From positions 930,001 through 994,000 of the forward strand of contig CP012158.1 in NCBI GenBank assembly GCA_001189275.1: DNA of 64,000 nucleotides. Reading direction: 5' to 3'. Shown piece by piece: positions 1 to 9,302 of the stretch. The translations under genes were made by a program, and so were the position numbers. Source of the DNA: Pyrobaculum sp. WP30 (GTDB lineage: Archaea > Thermoproteota > Thermoprotei > Thermoproteales > Thermoproteaceae). The notes under the pieces are model-generated. The model searched no databases. It was not told the origin of the DNA and saw only the letters and a list, made by a program, of their open reading frames with translations. Position 1 is the first letter of the stretch. Every line of letters starts with the position of its first letter.

Positions 1-817
1 GGGCCACGCTGAGGTCAACGGCGCCGAAGGGGACCCCCAGCTCCTTTGCCACCTCCCTCCCCACCAGCTCGCCCAGCCTTGTGATCTTGAAGGCGGCGCG
101 CTTGATGGCGTCGTGGAGGGTCCTCACGTCTGCGTCTGGCAGATTCCTCACAACGGCCTCGATGACCCCGGGTCCGCTTACTGCGATGTTCACCACGGCG
201 TCTGGGAGGCCGAGGCCGTGGTATGCGCCGGGCATGAACGGGACGTCTTCTGGCAGGTTGGCGGTGACGGCGAAGCGCGCCGCCGCGTGGGGCCTCATGG
301 CGAGGATGATCTCGGCGGCCTTCTTGACTGCGTCTAGGTTGATGCCTGTCATGGTGGAGGCCGTGTTTAGGAAGCCTGCCACCCTGGCGGTGGTGTTTAG
401 CGCCTCGGGTAGCGCCTCCATGAGGGCCTTGTCGCCTCTGGAGGCGCCCATGTGTACAAAGGCAGAGAAGCCGCCCACCATGTCGACGCCGTATTTCTCG
501 GCGAGTTTGTCGAGGTGCCGCGCCACCTCAACCGCGGCGGCCCCGTCGCCTATGGGCTCGAGCAAGATGGAGACGGGAGACACGGCCAGCCTCACGGTCA
601 CGATCCTCACCCCCAGCCGCGACGCCACCCGCTCCACCGCCGGCCTAAGCCGCTTCAGATACGGCTCAAGCACCTCCTCAAGCGCCGGCAGCAGATCCCC
701 CGGCCTCGGCCTGGCGGCGGGGAGGGTGTTTACGCTCAGCGTGACGGCTCTGATGTCCAGCTCCCTAAAGAGAAGCATCTCCAGGACTTCGCCGATTTCT
801 CCGGGCTCAAACTTCAT
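1..817 (-). CDS. DUF711 / UPF0210 family protein (cut by window edge)
   Basis: Reads leftward from ATG at 815-817 and runs off the left edge, so the C-terminal part is missing; about 272 codons are visible. The reading begins MKFEPGEIGEVLQML and contains Gly/Ala-rich stretches typical of UPF0210, such as DMVGGFSAFVHMGASRGDK. The family has a pyruvate-formate-lyase-like fold but no settled function. Its start overlaps the stop of the upstream ACT-domain gene by ATGA, so the two are surely co-transcribed. The same gene pair is common in bacteria, which supports the family call. A different DUF711 subgroup is the only alternative I see. Confidence 0.85.
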   Translation of the reverse strand, partial: MKFEPGEIGEVLEMLLFRELDIRAVTLSVNTLPAARPRPGDLLPALEEVLEPYLKRLRPAVERVASRLGVRIVTVRLAVSPVSILLEPIGDGAAAVEVARHLDKLAEKYGVDMVGGFSAFVHMGASRGDKALMEALPEALNTTARVAGFLNTASTMTGINLDAVKKAAEIILAMRPHAAARFAVTANLPEDVPFMPGAYHGLGLPDAVVNIAVSGPGVIEAVVRNLPDADVRTLHDAIKRAAFKITRLGELVGREVAKELGVPFGAVDLSVA

Positions 818-1086
818 ATCCTCTGCATGTACCGAAACACGTCTATGTGGTAGACGCCTACCATAACTCCCAGCCTCCGGCCCTCCTCCTCCAGCTCCTT
901 CCTGAGCTGGGAGATGTCTACGTCGGCTTTTGAGATGTCTACGACCATGATCATGGAGAAGATATCCCGCACCACGGTCTGCGAGATGTCTACGATGTTG
1001 ACGTTGTGGCGGGCTAAAACGTTCGATATGCCGGCCACGATGCCCACTCTATCTGCCCCCAGCACGGCTACGACGGCCATCTCCAT
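814..1086 (-). CDS. ACT domain protein, UPF0237 family
   Basis: A 90-residue single-domain protein. MAVVAVLGADRVGIVAGIS is the first strand and ligand loop of an ACT domain, and IVDISQTVVRDIFSMIMVVD is the characteristic UPF0237 second half. ACT domains usually bind small ligands, often amino acids; the ligand here is unknown. I chose ATG at 1086 because a TATA box (TTTTATAAG on the minus strand, 1107-1115) lies about 20 nt upstream, which fits a leaderless mRNA; the longer frame would start upstream of that promoter. It overlaps the DUF711 gene by 4 nt, and the ACT protein may be its regulatory partner (inference). Confidence 0.9.
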   Translation of the reverse strand: MEMAVVAVLGADRVGIVAGISNVLARHNVNIVDISQTVVRDIFSMIMVVDISKADVDISQLRKELEEEGRRLGVMVGVYHIDVFRYMQRI

Positions 1087-1273
1087 AGGCGGAGGTCCAG
1101 ACTGGCTTATAAAACATGACCTAGACGGTGTACAGGTGGAGGAGCCGGCCTGAGCGCTGGAAGCGGCGCGGTGCCCGTCGTCGAGGGGCCCGGCCGTTTG
1201 GCCGTCGGCGGCGCCGCGGCACAATAATTATAATTATCAACAGCTTCATTGCTTTGATGGATGTTGTGCCGAT

Positions 1274-1288
1274 GTAATATATATATGG
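1274..1288 (+). promoter_or_regulatory. TATA promoter of citrate synthase
   Basis: An AT-only stretch TAATATATATAT sits about 20 nt before the ATG at 1308, the usual spacing for a leaderless archaeal transcript. Some 45 nt further upstream, at about 1221-1236, lies an AT-rich inverted repeat (ATAATTATAATTAT) that could be an operator, although AT-rich palindromes also occur by chance. Confidence 0.7.
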
Positions 1289-1307
1289 GGCGTTTAACAC
1301 TTCCGCA

Positions 1308-2435
1308 ATGTATTTCCCCGGTCTTGAGGGTGTTGTGGTGAAAGAAACCAAGATTTGTCACATAGATCTTGAAAACTCCAAGATCTACTACCGGGGGTAC
1401 GACCTGGAGGAGCTCGCCGAGAGGTCCACGTTTGAGGAGACGGCGTATCTCCTCTGGCACGGCAACCTGCCCCGGAGGTCGGAGCTTGAGGAGTTCAGGA
1501 GGAGCCTCGCCCAGCACCGCATCCCGCCGAGCCACGTCAAGGACCTCCTGCTGAGGGCGCCCCGCGCCGCGGAGCCCATAGACGTGTTGAGGACCGCGGT
1601 TTCGGCGATGGCGTTTGGGGAGGATCTGAGGGATAAGTCGCCGCAGGTAGAGCTGGCGAGGGGGCTGAAGATCACAGGTGCCATGCCCTACATAGTCGCC
1701 GCGTTTGACAGGTCTAGGAGGGGGCTGGGGCCGGCGGAGCCTGCGGAGGCCGGAAGCCACGCCGAGTTCTTCCTATGGGCGTTGAGGGGCGAGAGGCCCA
1801 GCCCGCGGGAGGCGAGGGCTCTCGACGTCATGTTGATAATATACGCGGAGCACTCCATGAACAACAGCGCCTTCACGGCCGTCACCGTGGCCTCCACACT
1901 GGCCGACATGTACGCCGCCGTCACGGCGGCGATAGCCAGCCTCAAGGGGCCGCTACACGGCGGAGCCAACGTAGACGCCTCGCTGATGCTGGAGGAGGTG
2001 GGAGACGCGAAAAACGTGGAGAGGTGGGTGGAGGAGCAGCTGGCCAAGGGGCGTAGGATTCCGGGCTTCGGCCACCGCCTGTATAAGAGGGGGCCGGATC
2101 CCCGTCTTAGGGTGTTGCGCCGCCTCGCCAGGGACCTCGCGGCGGAGCGCGGCGACTACAGGTGGGTGGAGTTGGCGGAGAGGCTGGAGGAGTACGTCAC
2201 TGCTAAGTTGTCCCAGAAGGGCATCTACCCAAACACTGATCTCTACGCGGCCGTTATCTTCCGCTACTTAGGCCTGCCTGTGGATGTGAACCTGCCGGTC
2301 TTTGCCATGTCTAGGGTGGCTGGGTGGGTGGCGCATGTGGTGGAGTATAGGCAGGCGAACCGGCTGATAAGGCCTACCGAGAGGTATACGGGGCCGGTGG
2401 GGCTGAGGTACGTTCCTGTTGAGGAGAGAGGTTAG
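1308..2435 (+). CDS. gltA: citrate synthase (or 2-methylcitrate synthase)
   Basis: A 375-residue protein of the short archaeal and Gram-positive citrate synthase type. It condenses oxaloacetate with acetyl-CoA. The expected active-site blocks are present: AEHSMNNS (His182), KGPLHGGAN (His217), [14 protein letters not shown] (His256 and Arg residues that bind oxaloacetate), and the catalytic Asp311 in YPNTDLYAA. Length and order match the family from end to end. Short citrate synthases often also accept propionyl-CoA, so 2-methylcitrate synthase cannot be excluded from sequence alone. It is monocistronic behind its own TATA box. Confidence 0.95.
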   Translation: MYFPGLEGVVVKETKICHIDLENSKIYYRGYDLEELAERSTFEETAYLLWHGNLPRRSELEEFRRSLAQHRIPPSHVKDLLLRAPRAAEPIDVLRTAVSAMAFGEDLRDKSPQVELARGLKITGAMPYIVAAFDRSRRGLGPAEPAEAGSHAEFFLWALRGERPSPREARALDVMLIIYAEHSMNNSAFTAVTVASTLADMYAAVTAAIASLKGPLHGGANVDASLMLEEVGDAKNVERWVEEQLAKGRRIPGFGHRLYKRGPDPRLRVLRRLARDLAAERGDYRWVELAERLEEYVTAKLSQKGIYPNTDLYAAVIFRYLGLPVDVNLPVFAMSRVAGWVAHVVEYRQANRLIRPTERYTGPVGLRYVPVEERG

Positions 2436-2439
2436 GCTT

Positions 2440-2690
2440 TTCCTTTTCTCTTCTTGGGATCTCCAGGAGGGGGGGCCTTCTATTTAGCACTGTCTGTAGA
2501 ATCCTTACAGCGTTGCGCCTGGAGAGCATCTTGTTGTTGCCGCAGTAGGGCGAGTAGACACGTTTGGGGCACCCATCCACGCAGTCGCACCCCTTCACGA
2601 TCTTCAGCGCGACCTCAGCCACCCGGCGGAAGTTGCCGTTGCCTCCGACGTGGGCCCCGCTCTGCAATTGCCGCGTAGGCTCTGTCTAGC
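2440..2690 (-). pseudogene. C-terminal remnant of a DUF1998-type DEAD/DEAH helicase
   Basis: The minus strand encodes [20 protein letters not shown] followed by [14 protein letters not shown]. This is the four-cysteine C-terminal zinc module (DUF1998) of MrfA-like superfamily 2 helicases. Immediately upstream, [12 protein letters not shown] continues the same protein in another frame, so there is a frameshift near 2645. No helicase motor domain is visible in the window. I read it as the tail of a deleted helicase gene. It lies in a decay zone between citrate synthase and the paREP genes. Confidence 0.6.
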
Positions 2691-3330
2691 TGGTTACGTA
2701 TTTCCTCGCCTCTGCCTTGAACGCCGGTAATCCCTTTAGTCTATCACTTGTCTCATCTTGGTATAGCTCAAATCTGGCGAACTTCAGCTCTAGCTTGGCC
2801 ACGGCGCCCGTCCCGCGCGTAGTAGGCTCTACGTCGCTGAAGATACCGAGAGCCGCCGGATACTGCCTCATGCCCTCAGCCGCCCTCACCGCGCCGCCCC
2901 GCGTGCAGTACGCCTTCAGCTGGTTAAGCGAGAGGCACACCTCCGACCCATCCACCGCCACGTACACCTCCAGTCGCCGTCATATCCACCTCCTTAGAGC
3001 TATTAAGACCTCCTCCATGGCCCTTTCTATTAGGTAGACGCCCCTCATGTGCCGCCTCGCGAGGCCTTCCTCCACTAGGCTCATCATTAGGCGGCGCACA
3101 GCCATCCCACACCGCTTATCCACGCCGCATACGTCGCGCGTCCTTACAGAAAATACAGCGCCTCTCTCACCTTACCCACGCCGTCGGAGATACCAAAGCA
3201 AAGCCGACAGATACTGCTTTATCTTCCCAACCCCCTTCATACCCTCATCTTGTTGGCGGCGTTTCTGACGCTCGCCGGAGTAGACCCAGCCGCCTCAGCC
3301 AGCCTAGCCAGAAGCCCCAGCTGTAGAACA
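2686..3330 (-). pseudogene. broken paREP-like gene with winged-helix remnants
   Basis: Reading leftward, three pieces in different frames make up one decayed gene. Near 3310-3250 is a helical segment (LARLAEAAGSTPASVRN). Around 3150-2991 is a winged-helix-like segment (VRTRDVCGVDKRCGMAVRRL). At 2967-2686 is an open 93-residue frame starting GTG with VAVDGSEVCLSLNQLKAYC. The last piece is clearly paralogous to the neighbouring gene at 3408-3800 (shared DGSEVCLSLN and a similar C-terminus ending in A-R-[KE]-Y-V). Several stops and frameshifts separate the pieces. Function unknown; the winged helix suggests DNA binding (inference). Confidence 0.55.
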
Positions 3331-3407
3331 GAAAATAGTTTAAGACGTCGGGGGAGGGGGTTGGCGGAAAGGTTGGTTTAGAGGCGGCGGTGTCTCGTCT
3401 GTCTCGC

Positions 3408-3800
3408 CTAGAGCACCCTCACGTACTCCCTCGCCACCGCGGCAAATGCCAGTAACCCCTTGGGTCTGTACACCTCTCTCATCTTGTCTTCGTATACCTC
3501 GTACCGACTGAAGACCAGCCCCTGCCGCATCTCTTTCACAGCTCCGTTTTGGGCGCAGTACACCTTCGGTGGGTTTAGAGAGAGGCAAACCTCAGACCCG
3601 TCCCTCGCCACGTAAATCTCTATCATGTACGGGTGGAGGATGCTCATCGGCCTCTGCCTCACCACATCAACCATCCACGGGAATCTGCGCATAACCTTGG
3701 CGATTTCAATTAACCTCTCCCTGGCGTGGGGAGCCCATGCCTTAACCCAATCAACGCCGAAGGCGTTTAGCTCAGGCCACTCCCTCAACAACTCCTCCAC
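3408..3800 (-). CDS. paREP-like hypothetical protein
   Basis: About 130 residues if started at GTG 3800, which lies about 25 nt downstream of a TTTAAAAAC box at 3827-3835. A longer frame with ATG at 3899 would overlap the paREP2b gene. The N-terminal half is helical and charged (KAWAPHARERLIEIAKVMRR). The C-terminal half repeats the YVARDGSEVCLSLN block of the broken neighbour at 2686-2967, so the two are duplicates. No known fold recognised. It lies head-to-head with paREP2b, an arrangement that suggests a repeat-family cassette. Confidence 0.5.
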   Translation of the reverse strand: MEELLREWPELNAFGVDWVKAWAPHARERLIEIAKVMRRFPWMVDVVRQRPMSILHPYMIEIYVARDGSEVCLSLNPPKVYCAQNGAVKEMRQGLVFSRYEVYEDKMREVYRPKGLLAFAAVAREYVRVL

Positions 3801-3841
3801 CTCAGTTTTTTCTTTGCGTATAGCTGTTTTTAAACTGGCGC

Positions 3842-6800
3842 ATGGAGATGTGGCGTAGACACGGAGAAGCCGCCTCAGCAAGTCTCTCGGCGGCGCCATA
3901 CTCCGCGCATCATAAGCTGTATTCAGAGGCCGTGGTTTCCTCCATCGCCTCGGCTGTTGCCCTCGCCGAGGCGGGGCAGTTCAAGGAAGCAGTGCAATAC
4001 GTGCAGAAGGCGGCTAAGGCGCTTTACGAGGCGGCTAAGGAGGTGTTTGAGCAGGTGAAGGTGACGGTTCAACGCCTTGTTGAGCTCTTCGTTGAGGCGG
4101 TCACGAGGGTGTTGGCTTGGGTCGACGAGCACAAAGCATACCTCTTCTTGATGACGACCGTCGCGGCTGGGGTAATCGCGCTGAGCGTCTCGTTGGATAT
4201 GTGGGGCTTGATTGAGCTTGATAAGCTGGCGCATGCGGCGTCTCTGACGCCGTTTATACCCGCCGGCGTAAAGGAGTACTCTAGGGAGGAGTTGTTTAAC
4301 ATCTTGAGGAAGGCCTCCGACCCCTATGAGAAGTTTAGGGAGGTGGCGAAAGCGGCTAACGCCGGGGGTGTGAGGCTGGCGGAGCCTTGGGAGTCGCTGA
4401 GGGTTTTGATACTGCCGAAGCCGTCTGAGGAGGAGAGACTTATGCGCGGCAAGGCGTATAGAGAACTTGATGAGAGGAAGAAGAAGGCCCTATTCTACGC
4501 GGCGCTGGCTTTGGAGGAGGCCTTCGGCGTCTACAAATCTGCATTGAAAGAGGTTGCGGAGGGGCTTAGGGAGGCGGTGCAGAAGAGGGAGGTGGGCGAG
4601 TGGCCGTTTAAGCGGGTTAGGTACGTGGCGGACCTCGGCCGTTTAGCAAAGCTGGCCGAGAAAGAGGAGGCGACCTTCGAAAAGGCTCTGGAGGTCCTCA
4701 GGAAGCGGCTAAACGAATATGCTGTCAGACACGGTCTGGGAGGCCTCTTAAACGTCGAGGAGGGCGCGGCGAGGAAGCTGGCGGAAGCGAAACAACCAGA
4801 GCTCTCTGAGTTCGGCGGCGTCAGCTTCGGCGTTAAGGCTTTGGCGGCTTTAATGGCGTATATGGAGTATGCGTTGGGGAGGAGGGGCGCCTTCGGCAAA
4901 GCGGCTAGGCACTGGCTTGAGGTGGGCGGGTCTGCCTGGCTCCTCTACTACACACCGAGGACGGCGTACAACAAGGCCATAAAGGCGAGCGCAGAGAAGC
5001 CCTCCGCTGTGGAGGAGATGGTGGCGGAGGGCCTCCGCCGCCTCTTCCTAAAACCAGGCGCCGACCACTATCGCGGTTTCGTCGAGGAGCTCGCAAAAGG
5101 CGGCAGACTGGCGCTGATGCTGGAGAAGGAGGCTGAGTCGTCTTACATGTTTAGGCTCTACAGGCTTGAGGAGGGCGGCGGGCTCAAGGAGCTGGGCATA
5201 AAGCTGAGGATCGAGAAGGTGGGAGAGGGGGTGGGTATAACCTACGTCTTGGAGCTCGACGCGAGGTGGCGGGAGCTCTTCAAGCAAGAGCTTGAGGCGG
5301 CGGTGAAGGCGGCGGAGGAGCTCAAGGAGCGCTGGCCTATCGAGGACCGCTCCCCCTACATGCTGAGCTGGGTTAACTCCGACGTGGGGATAAGCAGAAA
5401 GAAGGGCGCGAGGGTGTTGGAGATGGGCACCACTCATCTGTGGCAGTTGGCCGAGACTCATGCTCTGTTCGATTGGTCCTATTTCACAGTGCTTGGCGTG
5501 AGTTTGACTCTTGAGGGGCCGAAGTTGCAGTTTCGCGCACACACCTCTTTCGACAAGCTCGACGAGGCGATCAGGAGGAGCGCGGAGGGCGGGTGGCTTA
5601 AGATGCTGGGCGTCAAGGCGGAGAGCTGGGACGGCCTCAAGCAGTGGGTTGCTGGCAACTGGGACGAAGTGATAAGTGCGGTGGAGAGGCGACTCGAAGG
5701 CGTTAAGATTGGCCCCCGCTTCGACTTGGCCAAGGCGTTGGAGGAGTTGAAGGGCCTGAAGAGTAAGCTTGCCGACGATAAAATCGCAAGGGAGGTCGTG
5801 GCGCCCGCCCTTCTGCTTATCCAGGCGGAGAGGCTGGGCGTAAACGAGACAACGCTGAGATACTTCGGCGGGGCGGCCTCCGGGACCATAAGCGGCGACG
5901 GGTATGTGTCCGCGGCGATGGGAGTGGTCGGCTTAACCAGCGGCGAGCGCGCAGTTGCCCTGCTCTGGGGGGCCGCCTTAGCGGCATACGGCATAAAGGC
6001 TGAGGTGAGGAGGACCGGGAGTGCGTTCCAAGTGGTCGCGTCCGGCGGCGATGCCGTCAAGCTGGCTCGTCTCTACTTCCTCTATGGTCCTCCTCTGCTT
6101 GAGGGGGATGAAAAAGTTAAGAGCCACAAGCTGGCTGAAGCCATGAAGCTCGGGGCCGAGGGGCTTAACATCAGCTGGGAGGGGCTGAGGAGGACTAAGG
6201 GTGGCCACATCGCCGCCGATTTGACCATCTCGGAGGGAGACGTCGAGATCAAGTACAACGTATATCTGCGCGGGCACGACATCTTGCTCGAATTCCGCTC
6301 GACGAACCGGGGCCGCGCCGAGCTCGCGGCCCGCCTTTTGAGACTTGCTGGCGTCACTGCGGAGGTGAAAAAGGAGGGTGACAGAGACGTCTGGCGCGTC
6401 ACAGCCACTACCGACAGGCTTGCGGCTGGGCGCGAGGAACTTAGAGAGGCCCTCGCCGAGATCGTCAAGACGGCGCGCGGCAACGGCTGGGTAGATGAGA
6501 AGAAGGCTGAGGGCCGGCTGGAGAAGCTGGAGAAGGGGCGCACTGTGAGGGAGGGCTGGCCGAAGTACCTTGTGCGGCTGAAAAAAGGTGCGCTTGAGGT
6601 CAGATTCAGCTCACCTAACCCCGACAGCATAGAGCGGGAGACGCGGCGGCTTGGGGAGGTGGGGCTTAAGGAGGGCAGACACTTCACGGTGAAGATGCCA
6701 GAGGGCGGCAGGTTAGGCTACGTGAATATCCTCAGGAAGGGTTTAGTGCACGCCGCCTGGCTCTCCGTCCACGGCTCCGGCGAACAGCGGAGACTTGCAG

Positions 6801-7324
6801 AGGACTTCATAAGCTATATACTGGAGAGGGCGAAGGAGGAGGACGAAGATGTGCGCAGGAAGGTCGAGGAGATGGTGAAGGAGGGCAAGGCGAGGGGCTC
6901 CCTAACGCTAAGGAACTTCGAGAAGAAGGTCGAGGTGGATGGCAGAGAGCACGTGGTGAAGGTCATAGGCGGAGGCGCCGAGCTTAAGGAGGGCAGAGGC
7001 GGCAGGAAGTTGCTGAGACTCAAAATAACGGCGGAGGTGGACGGCGTATGGCGCGAATACGTGATTACATACGGCAGGCATGGAGCCGACAACGCGGCCG
7101 TGGGACGCGCCTACGCCAGCGTCGACGCGCCTGGCGGCAGGGAGGCGGACGCGGAAAGGTTTGCCGCTGTGATAAAGGCACTGACGGGGAGAGAGCCGAA
7201 GGTGTACCGCATGAAAGACGGCACTATAATTATAAAGTGCTACGGGGAGCACCTAGAAGGCTTCATGCGCTATACAGAACTCGCAGACGCCATAGTGAGG
7301 TGGCTGGAGGAGATGGGCCGGTGA
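3842..7324 (+). CDS. paREP2b family protein
   Basis: An 1160-residue protein of the large Pyrobaculum-specific paREP2b repeat family, recognised from the N-terminus WRRHGEAASASLSAAPYSAH and its overall charged, helical composition. Residues about 99-125 (FLMTTVAAGVIALSVSLDMW) form a likely membrane segment, preceded by an amphipathic helix region; the remaining 1000 residues are Lys/Glu/Arg/Leu-rich with no motif I can name. The family is multicopy and of unknown function. The start may be the ATG at 3842 or the one at 3848, since an upstream TTTTTAAAC box is unusually close. The reading frame is open throughout, so it is probably functional. Confidence 0.8.
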   Translation: MEMWRRHGEAASASLSAAPYSAHHKLYSEAVVSSIASAVALAEAGQFKEAVQYVQKAAKALYEAAKEVFEQVKVTVQRLVELFVEAVTRVLAWVDEHKAYLFLMTTVAAGVIALSVSLDMWGLIELDKLAHAASLTPFIPAGVKEYSREELFNILRKASDPYEKFREVAKAANAGGVRLAEPWESLRVLILPKPSEEERLMRGKAYRELDERKKKALFYAALALEEAFGVYKSALKEVAEGLREAVQKREVGEWPFKRVRYVADLGRLAKLAEKEEATFEKALEVLRKRLNEYAVRHGLGGLLNVEEGAARKLAEAKQPELSEFGGVSFGVKALAALMAYMEYALGRRGAFGKAARHWLEVGGSAWLLYYTPRTAYNKAIKASAEKPSAVEEMVAEGLRRLFLKPGADHYRGFVEELAKGGRLALMLEKEAESSYMFRLYRLEEGGGLKELGIKLRIEKVGEGVGITYVLELDARWRELFKQELEAAVKAAEELKERWPIEDRSPYMLSWVNSDVGISRKKGARVLEMGTTHLWQLAETHALFDWSYFTVLGVSLTLEGPKLQFRAHTSFDKLDEAIRRSAEGGWLKMLGVKAESWDGLKQWVAGNWDEVISAVERRLEGVKIGPRFDLAKALEELKGLKSKLADDKIAREVVAPALLLIQAERLGVNETTLRYFGGAASGTISGDGYVSAAMGVVGLTSGERAVALLWGAALAAYGIKAEVRRTGSAFQVVASGGDAVKLARLYFLYGPPLLEGDEKVKSHKLAEAMKLGAEGLNISWEGLRRTKGGHIAADLTISEGDVEIKYNVYLRGHDILLEFRSTNRGRAELAARLLRLAGVTAEVKKEGDRDVWRVTATTDRLAAGREELREALAEIVKTARGNGWVDEKKAEGRLEKLEKGRTVREGWPKYLVRLKKGALEVRFSSPNPDSIERETRRLGEVGLKEGRHFTVKMPEGGRLGYVNILRKGLVHAAWLSVHGSGEQRRLAEDFISYILERAKEEDEDVRRKVEEMVKEGKARGSLTLRNFEKKVEVDGREHVVKVIGGGAELKEGRGGRKLLRLKITAEVDGVWREYVITYGRHGADNAAVGRAYASVDAPGGREADAERFAAVIKALTGREPKVYRMKDGTIIIKCYGEHLEGFMRYTELADAIVRWLEEMGR

Positions 7325-7350
7325 CCATCCCCCCACACGTTCAAACAGCT

Positions 7351-7554
7351 TCAGCGTAGACGTTGCGCGGTAGCCTGATTTTCCGTAACGAAATAATACG
7401 TCACAGTGCCGTCGTTGCTCACCAGCGCCAACACGGCAGGCATTGAAATGGTCTCGCCTATGTTTATGACACTTAACAGAGTGTGAACCGTAACCTCCAC
7501 GCCCTCCACCATGACGTAGAAGAGATACCTGTCCTTATTCTCGGCCACAAACAT
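7351..7554 (-). CDS. small hypothetical protein
   Basis: A 67-residue frame beginning MFVAENKDRYLFYVMVEG. Alternating hydrophobic and polar residues suggest a small beta-rich fold. The same frame reads on upstream to ANCGILERLGDRM before meeting a stop at about 7591, with no alternative start codon. It could therefore be the tail of a decayed gene. It faces away from etfB across a strong TATA region. Function unknown, and weakly supported as a real gene. Confidence 0.35.
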   Translation of the reverse strand: MFVAENKDRYLFYVMVEGVEVTVHTLLSVINIGETISMPAVLALVSNDGTVTYYFVTENQATAQRLR

Positions 7555-7601
7555 CCTATCCCCAAGCCTCTCCAGGATGCCGCAATTCGCCTATTAGCTA
7601 C

Positions 7602-7617
7602 ATATATATTTATAAAT
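7602..7617 (+). promoter_or_regulatory. TATA promoter of etfBA
   Basis: The stretch ATATATATTTATAAAT ends about 19 nt before the ATG at 7636, the leaderless spacing seen across this window. It fixes the etfB start at 7636 rather than at an upstream in-frame codon near 7483. Confidence 0.7.
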
Positions 7618-7635
7618 AGAGATTATTGCAATGCC

Positions 7636-8406
7636 ATGAAAATCGCGGTGTTGATTAAGACGGCGCTCGACACGGGCCAGCTCCGGGTTAGAGATGCGGT
7701 GGTTGTGGAAGAGACCCCCCTCAAGATCAGCGACATAGATAGAAACGCCGTGGAGGAGGCGGTGAAGCTCAAGGGCCAGGACAAGGCGTACGGAGTCACA
7801 GTGCTTAAATGGGGGCCTCTTCAGAAAAAAGTACAGGAGGCTGAGAACGTCCTTAGGGAGGCCTTGGCCATGGGCCTCGACGAGGCGTACCTCGTGGCGG
7901 ATGAGAAGCTGTTAAACGCGAGCCACCTCGCCACGGCCAAGGCGATTGCGGCGGTGGTTAAGAAGGTGGGGGCGGACCTCGTGTTGGCTGGCGAGGCCAC
8001 TGTGGATAACTACACCGGCCAAATCCCGGCGCGGGTCGCCGCCGAGCTGGGCTGGCCCGTCATAACTTACGCAAGGGAGCTGAAGGTGGAGGGCGGGAGG
8101 GTCGTGGCGCGTAGGGATCTGGAGGACCACGTGGAGGTGGTGGAGGCCCCCCTCCCGGCGGTGGTGTCGGTGACTAGGGAGATCAACCAGCCGAGGATAC
8201 CCACTCTTCTCGCCATTAGGGCGGCTATGAAGAAGCCCATAAATAGGCTAACGCTGGCGGACCTAGGCATAGGCGTTGAGACCAAGATCTCCGCGGCCTA
8301 CAAGCCGTTGGTGATCCAGCGCAAGAAGGTGGTGATTAAAGACGGGACGCCGGAGGAGAAGGCGGAGAAGCTTATACAGCACCTACGCCAGGAGGGGGTC
8401 ATATGA
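7636..8406 (+). CDS. etfB: electron transfer flavoprotein, beta subunit
   Basis: A 256-residue protein beginning MKIAVLIKTALDTGQLRVRD, the standard EtfB/FixA N-terminus. VADEKLLNASHLATAKAIA and LVLAGEATVDNYTGQIPARVA are core family blocks of the nucleotide-binding alpha/beta fold. EtfB pairs with EtfA to carry electrons between flavin dehydrogenases and quinone or ferredoxin partners. Its stop overlaps the etfA start (ATGA). In P. aerophilum a bifurcating EtfABCX complex has been studied; the C and X subunits are not encoded next to this pair. Confidence 0.93.
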   Translation: MKIAVLIKTALDTGQLRVRDAVVVEETPLKISDIDRNAVEEAVKLKGQDKAYGVTVLKWGPLQKKVQEAENVLREALAMGLDEAYLVADEKLLNASHLATAKAIAAVVKKVGADLVLAGEATVDNYTGQIPARVAAELGWPVITYARELKVEGGRVVARRDLEDHVEVVEAPLPAVVSVTREINQPRIPTLLAIRAAMKKPINRLTLADLGIGVETKISAAYKPLVIQRKKVVIKDGTPEEKAEKLIQHLRQEGVI

Positions 8407-9302
8407 AGACGCTGGTGGTCTTCCCCAACATGGAGCTCCTATACGCCGCGTCTACGCTCGGCGGCGAGGTTGCCGCGCTGGTGTTCAGCCAGAAAGAGGC
8501 CGAGGCTGTGTCTGGGAAAGCCCACAAGATCCTCGTCGCGGAGGTGGACCCCAGGCTTCCAGACGCCGCGGCTGAGGCCGTGGCGAAGGCGGCGGCCGGC
8601 TACGACCTCGTGTTGATGCCGTCTACCAAAAACGCCAAGACGGTGGGCGGCTTGGCGGCGCAGAAGCTCGGCGTGGAGCTCCTGGTGGATGTGCTGTCGA
8701 TGAGGGCTGAAGGCGGCGTCCTCACCGCCGAGAGGTACGTGTTTGGCAACAAGGCAGTGGCCGCAGTGCAGGTCCCCTTGCCCGCAGTCGCCACGGTGGC
8801 GCCTGGGCGGTTTCAGGGGGAGCCCCCAGCCGTGCAGAGCGCCGTGGAGAAGCTGGCGCTGGCCCCGACGTCTAGGCTGAAGATAGCGGCTGTGGAGGAG
8901 AAGTCGAGAGGCGCTGTGAGGCTGGAGGAGGCCGAGATAATCGTGTCGGTGGGCAGAGGCTTCAAGAAGAAGGAGGATCTGCAGATGGCCTTCGAGCTGG
9001 CTAAGGTGCTGGGGGGGCAGGTGGGCTGTTCCCGCCCAATCGCGGCCGACTTGAAGTGGCTCCCGGAGGAGCACTGGGTGGGGCTGTCTGGGAAGAAGGT
9101 GAAGCCCAAGCTCTACCTGGCGGTAGGCATATCGGGCCAGCCGCAGCACATAGCCGGCATCCTCGACAGCAGAATAATCGCGGCTATAAACAACGACCCC
9201 TCGGCCCCCATATTCCAAAACGCGGACTACGGCGTGGTGGAGGACCTCTACAAGATAGTGCCCATATTGATAAACAAGATATCGAAACTAAAAGGAGGCT
9301 AA
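8403..9302 (+). CDS. etfA: electron transfer flavoprotein, alpha subunit
   Basis: A 299-residue EtfA. The C-terminal FAD-binding domain is unmistakable: VSVGRGFKKKEDLQMAFELA, then VGLSGKKVKPKLYLAVGISG, then IIAAINNDPSAPIFQNADYG. The N-terminal domain (MKTLVVFPNMELLYAA) is shorter than in many bacteria. It forms the FAD-carrying heterodimer with EtfB and overlaps its gene by 4 nt. It ends 4 nt inside the convergent gene at 9299-10099, so the operon holds only these two genes. Confidence 0.93.
   Translation: MKTLVVFPNMELLYAASTLGGEVAALVFSQKEAEAVSGKAHKILVAEVDPRLPDAAAEAVAKAAAGYDLVLMPSTKNAKTVGGLAAQKLGVELLVDVLSMRAEGGVLTAERYVFGNKAVAAVQVPLPAVATVAPGRFQGEPPAVQSAVEKLALAPTSRLKIAAVEEKSRGAVRLEEAEIIVSVGRGFKKKEDLQMAFELAKVLGGQVGCSRPIAADLKWLPEEHWVGLSGKKVKPKLYLAVGISGQPQHIAGILDSRIIAAINNDPSAPIFQNADYGVVEDLYKIVPILINKISKLKGG

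Noticed and set aside
81-866. Long plus-strand open frame opposite the DUF711 gene
   Set aside because: Antisense shadow caused by GC-rich third positions; low-complexity Ser/Thr/Arg composition and no promoter, while the minus strand gives a known family.
8439-9218. Long minus-strand frame opposite etfA
   Set aside because: Arg/His/Leu-rich antisense reading of a secure etfA gene.
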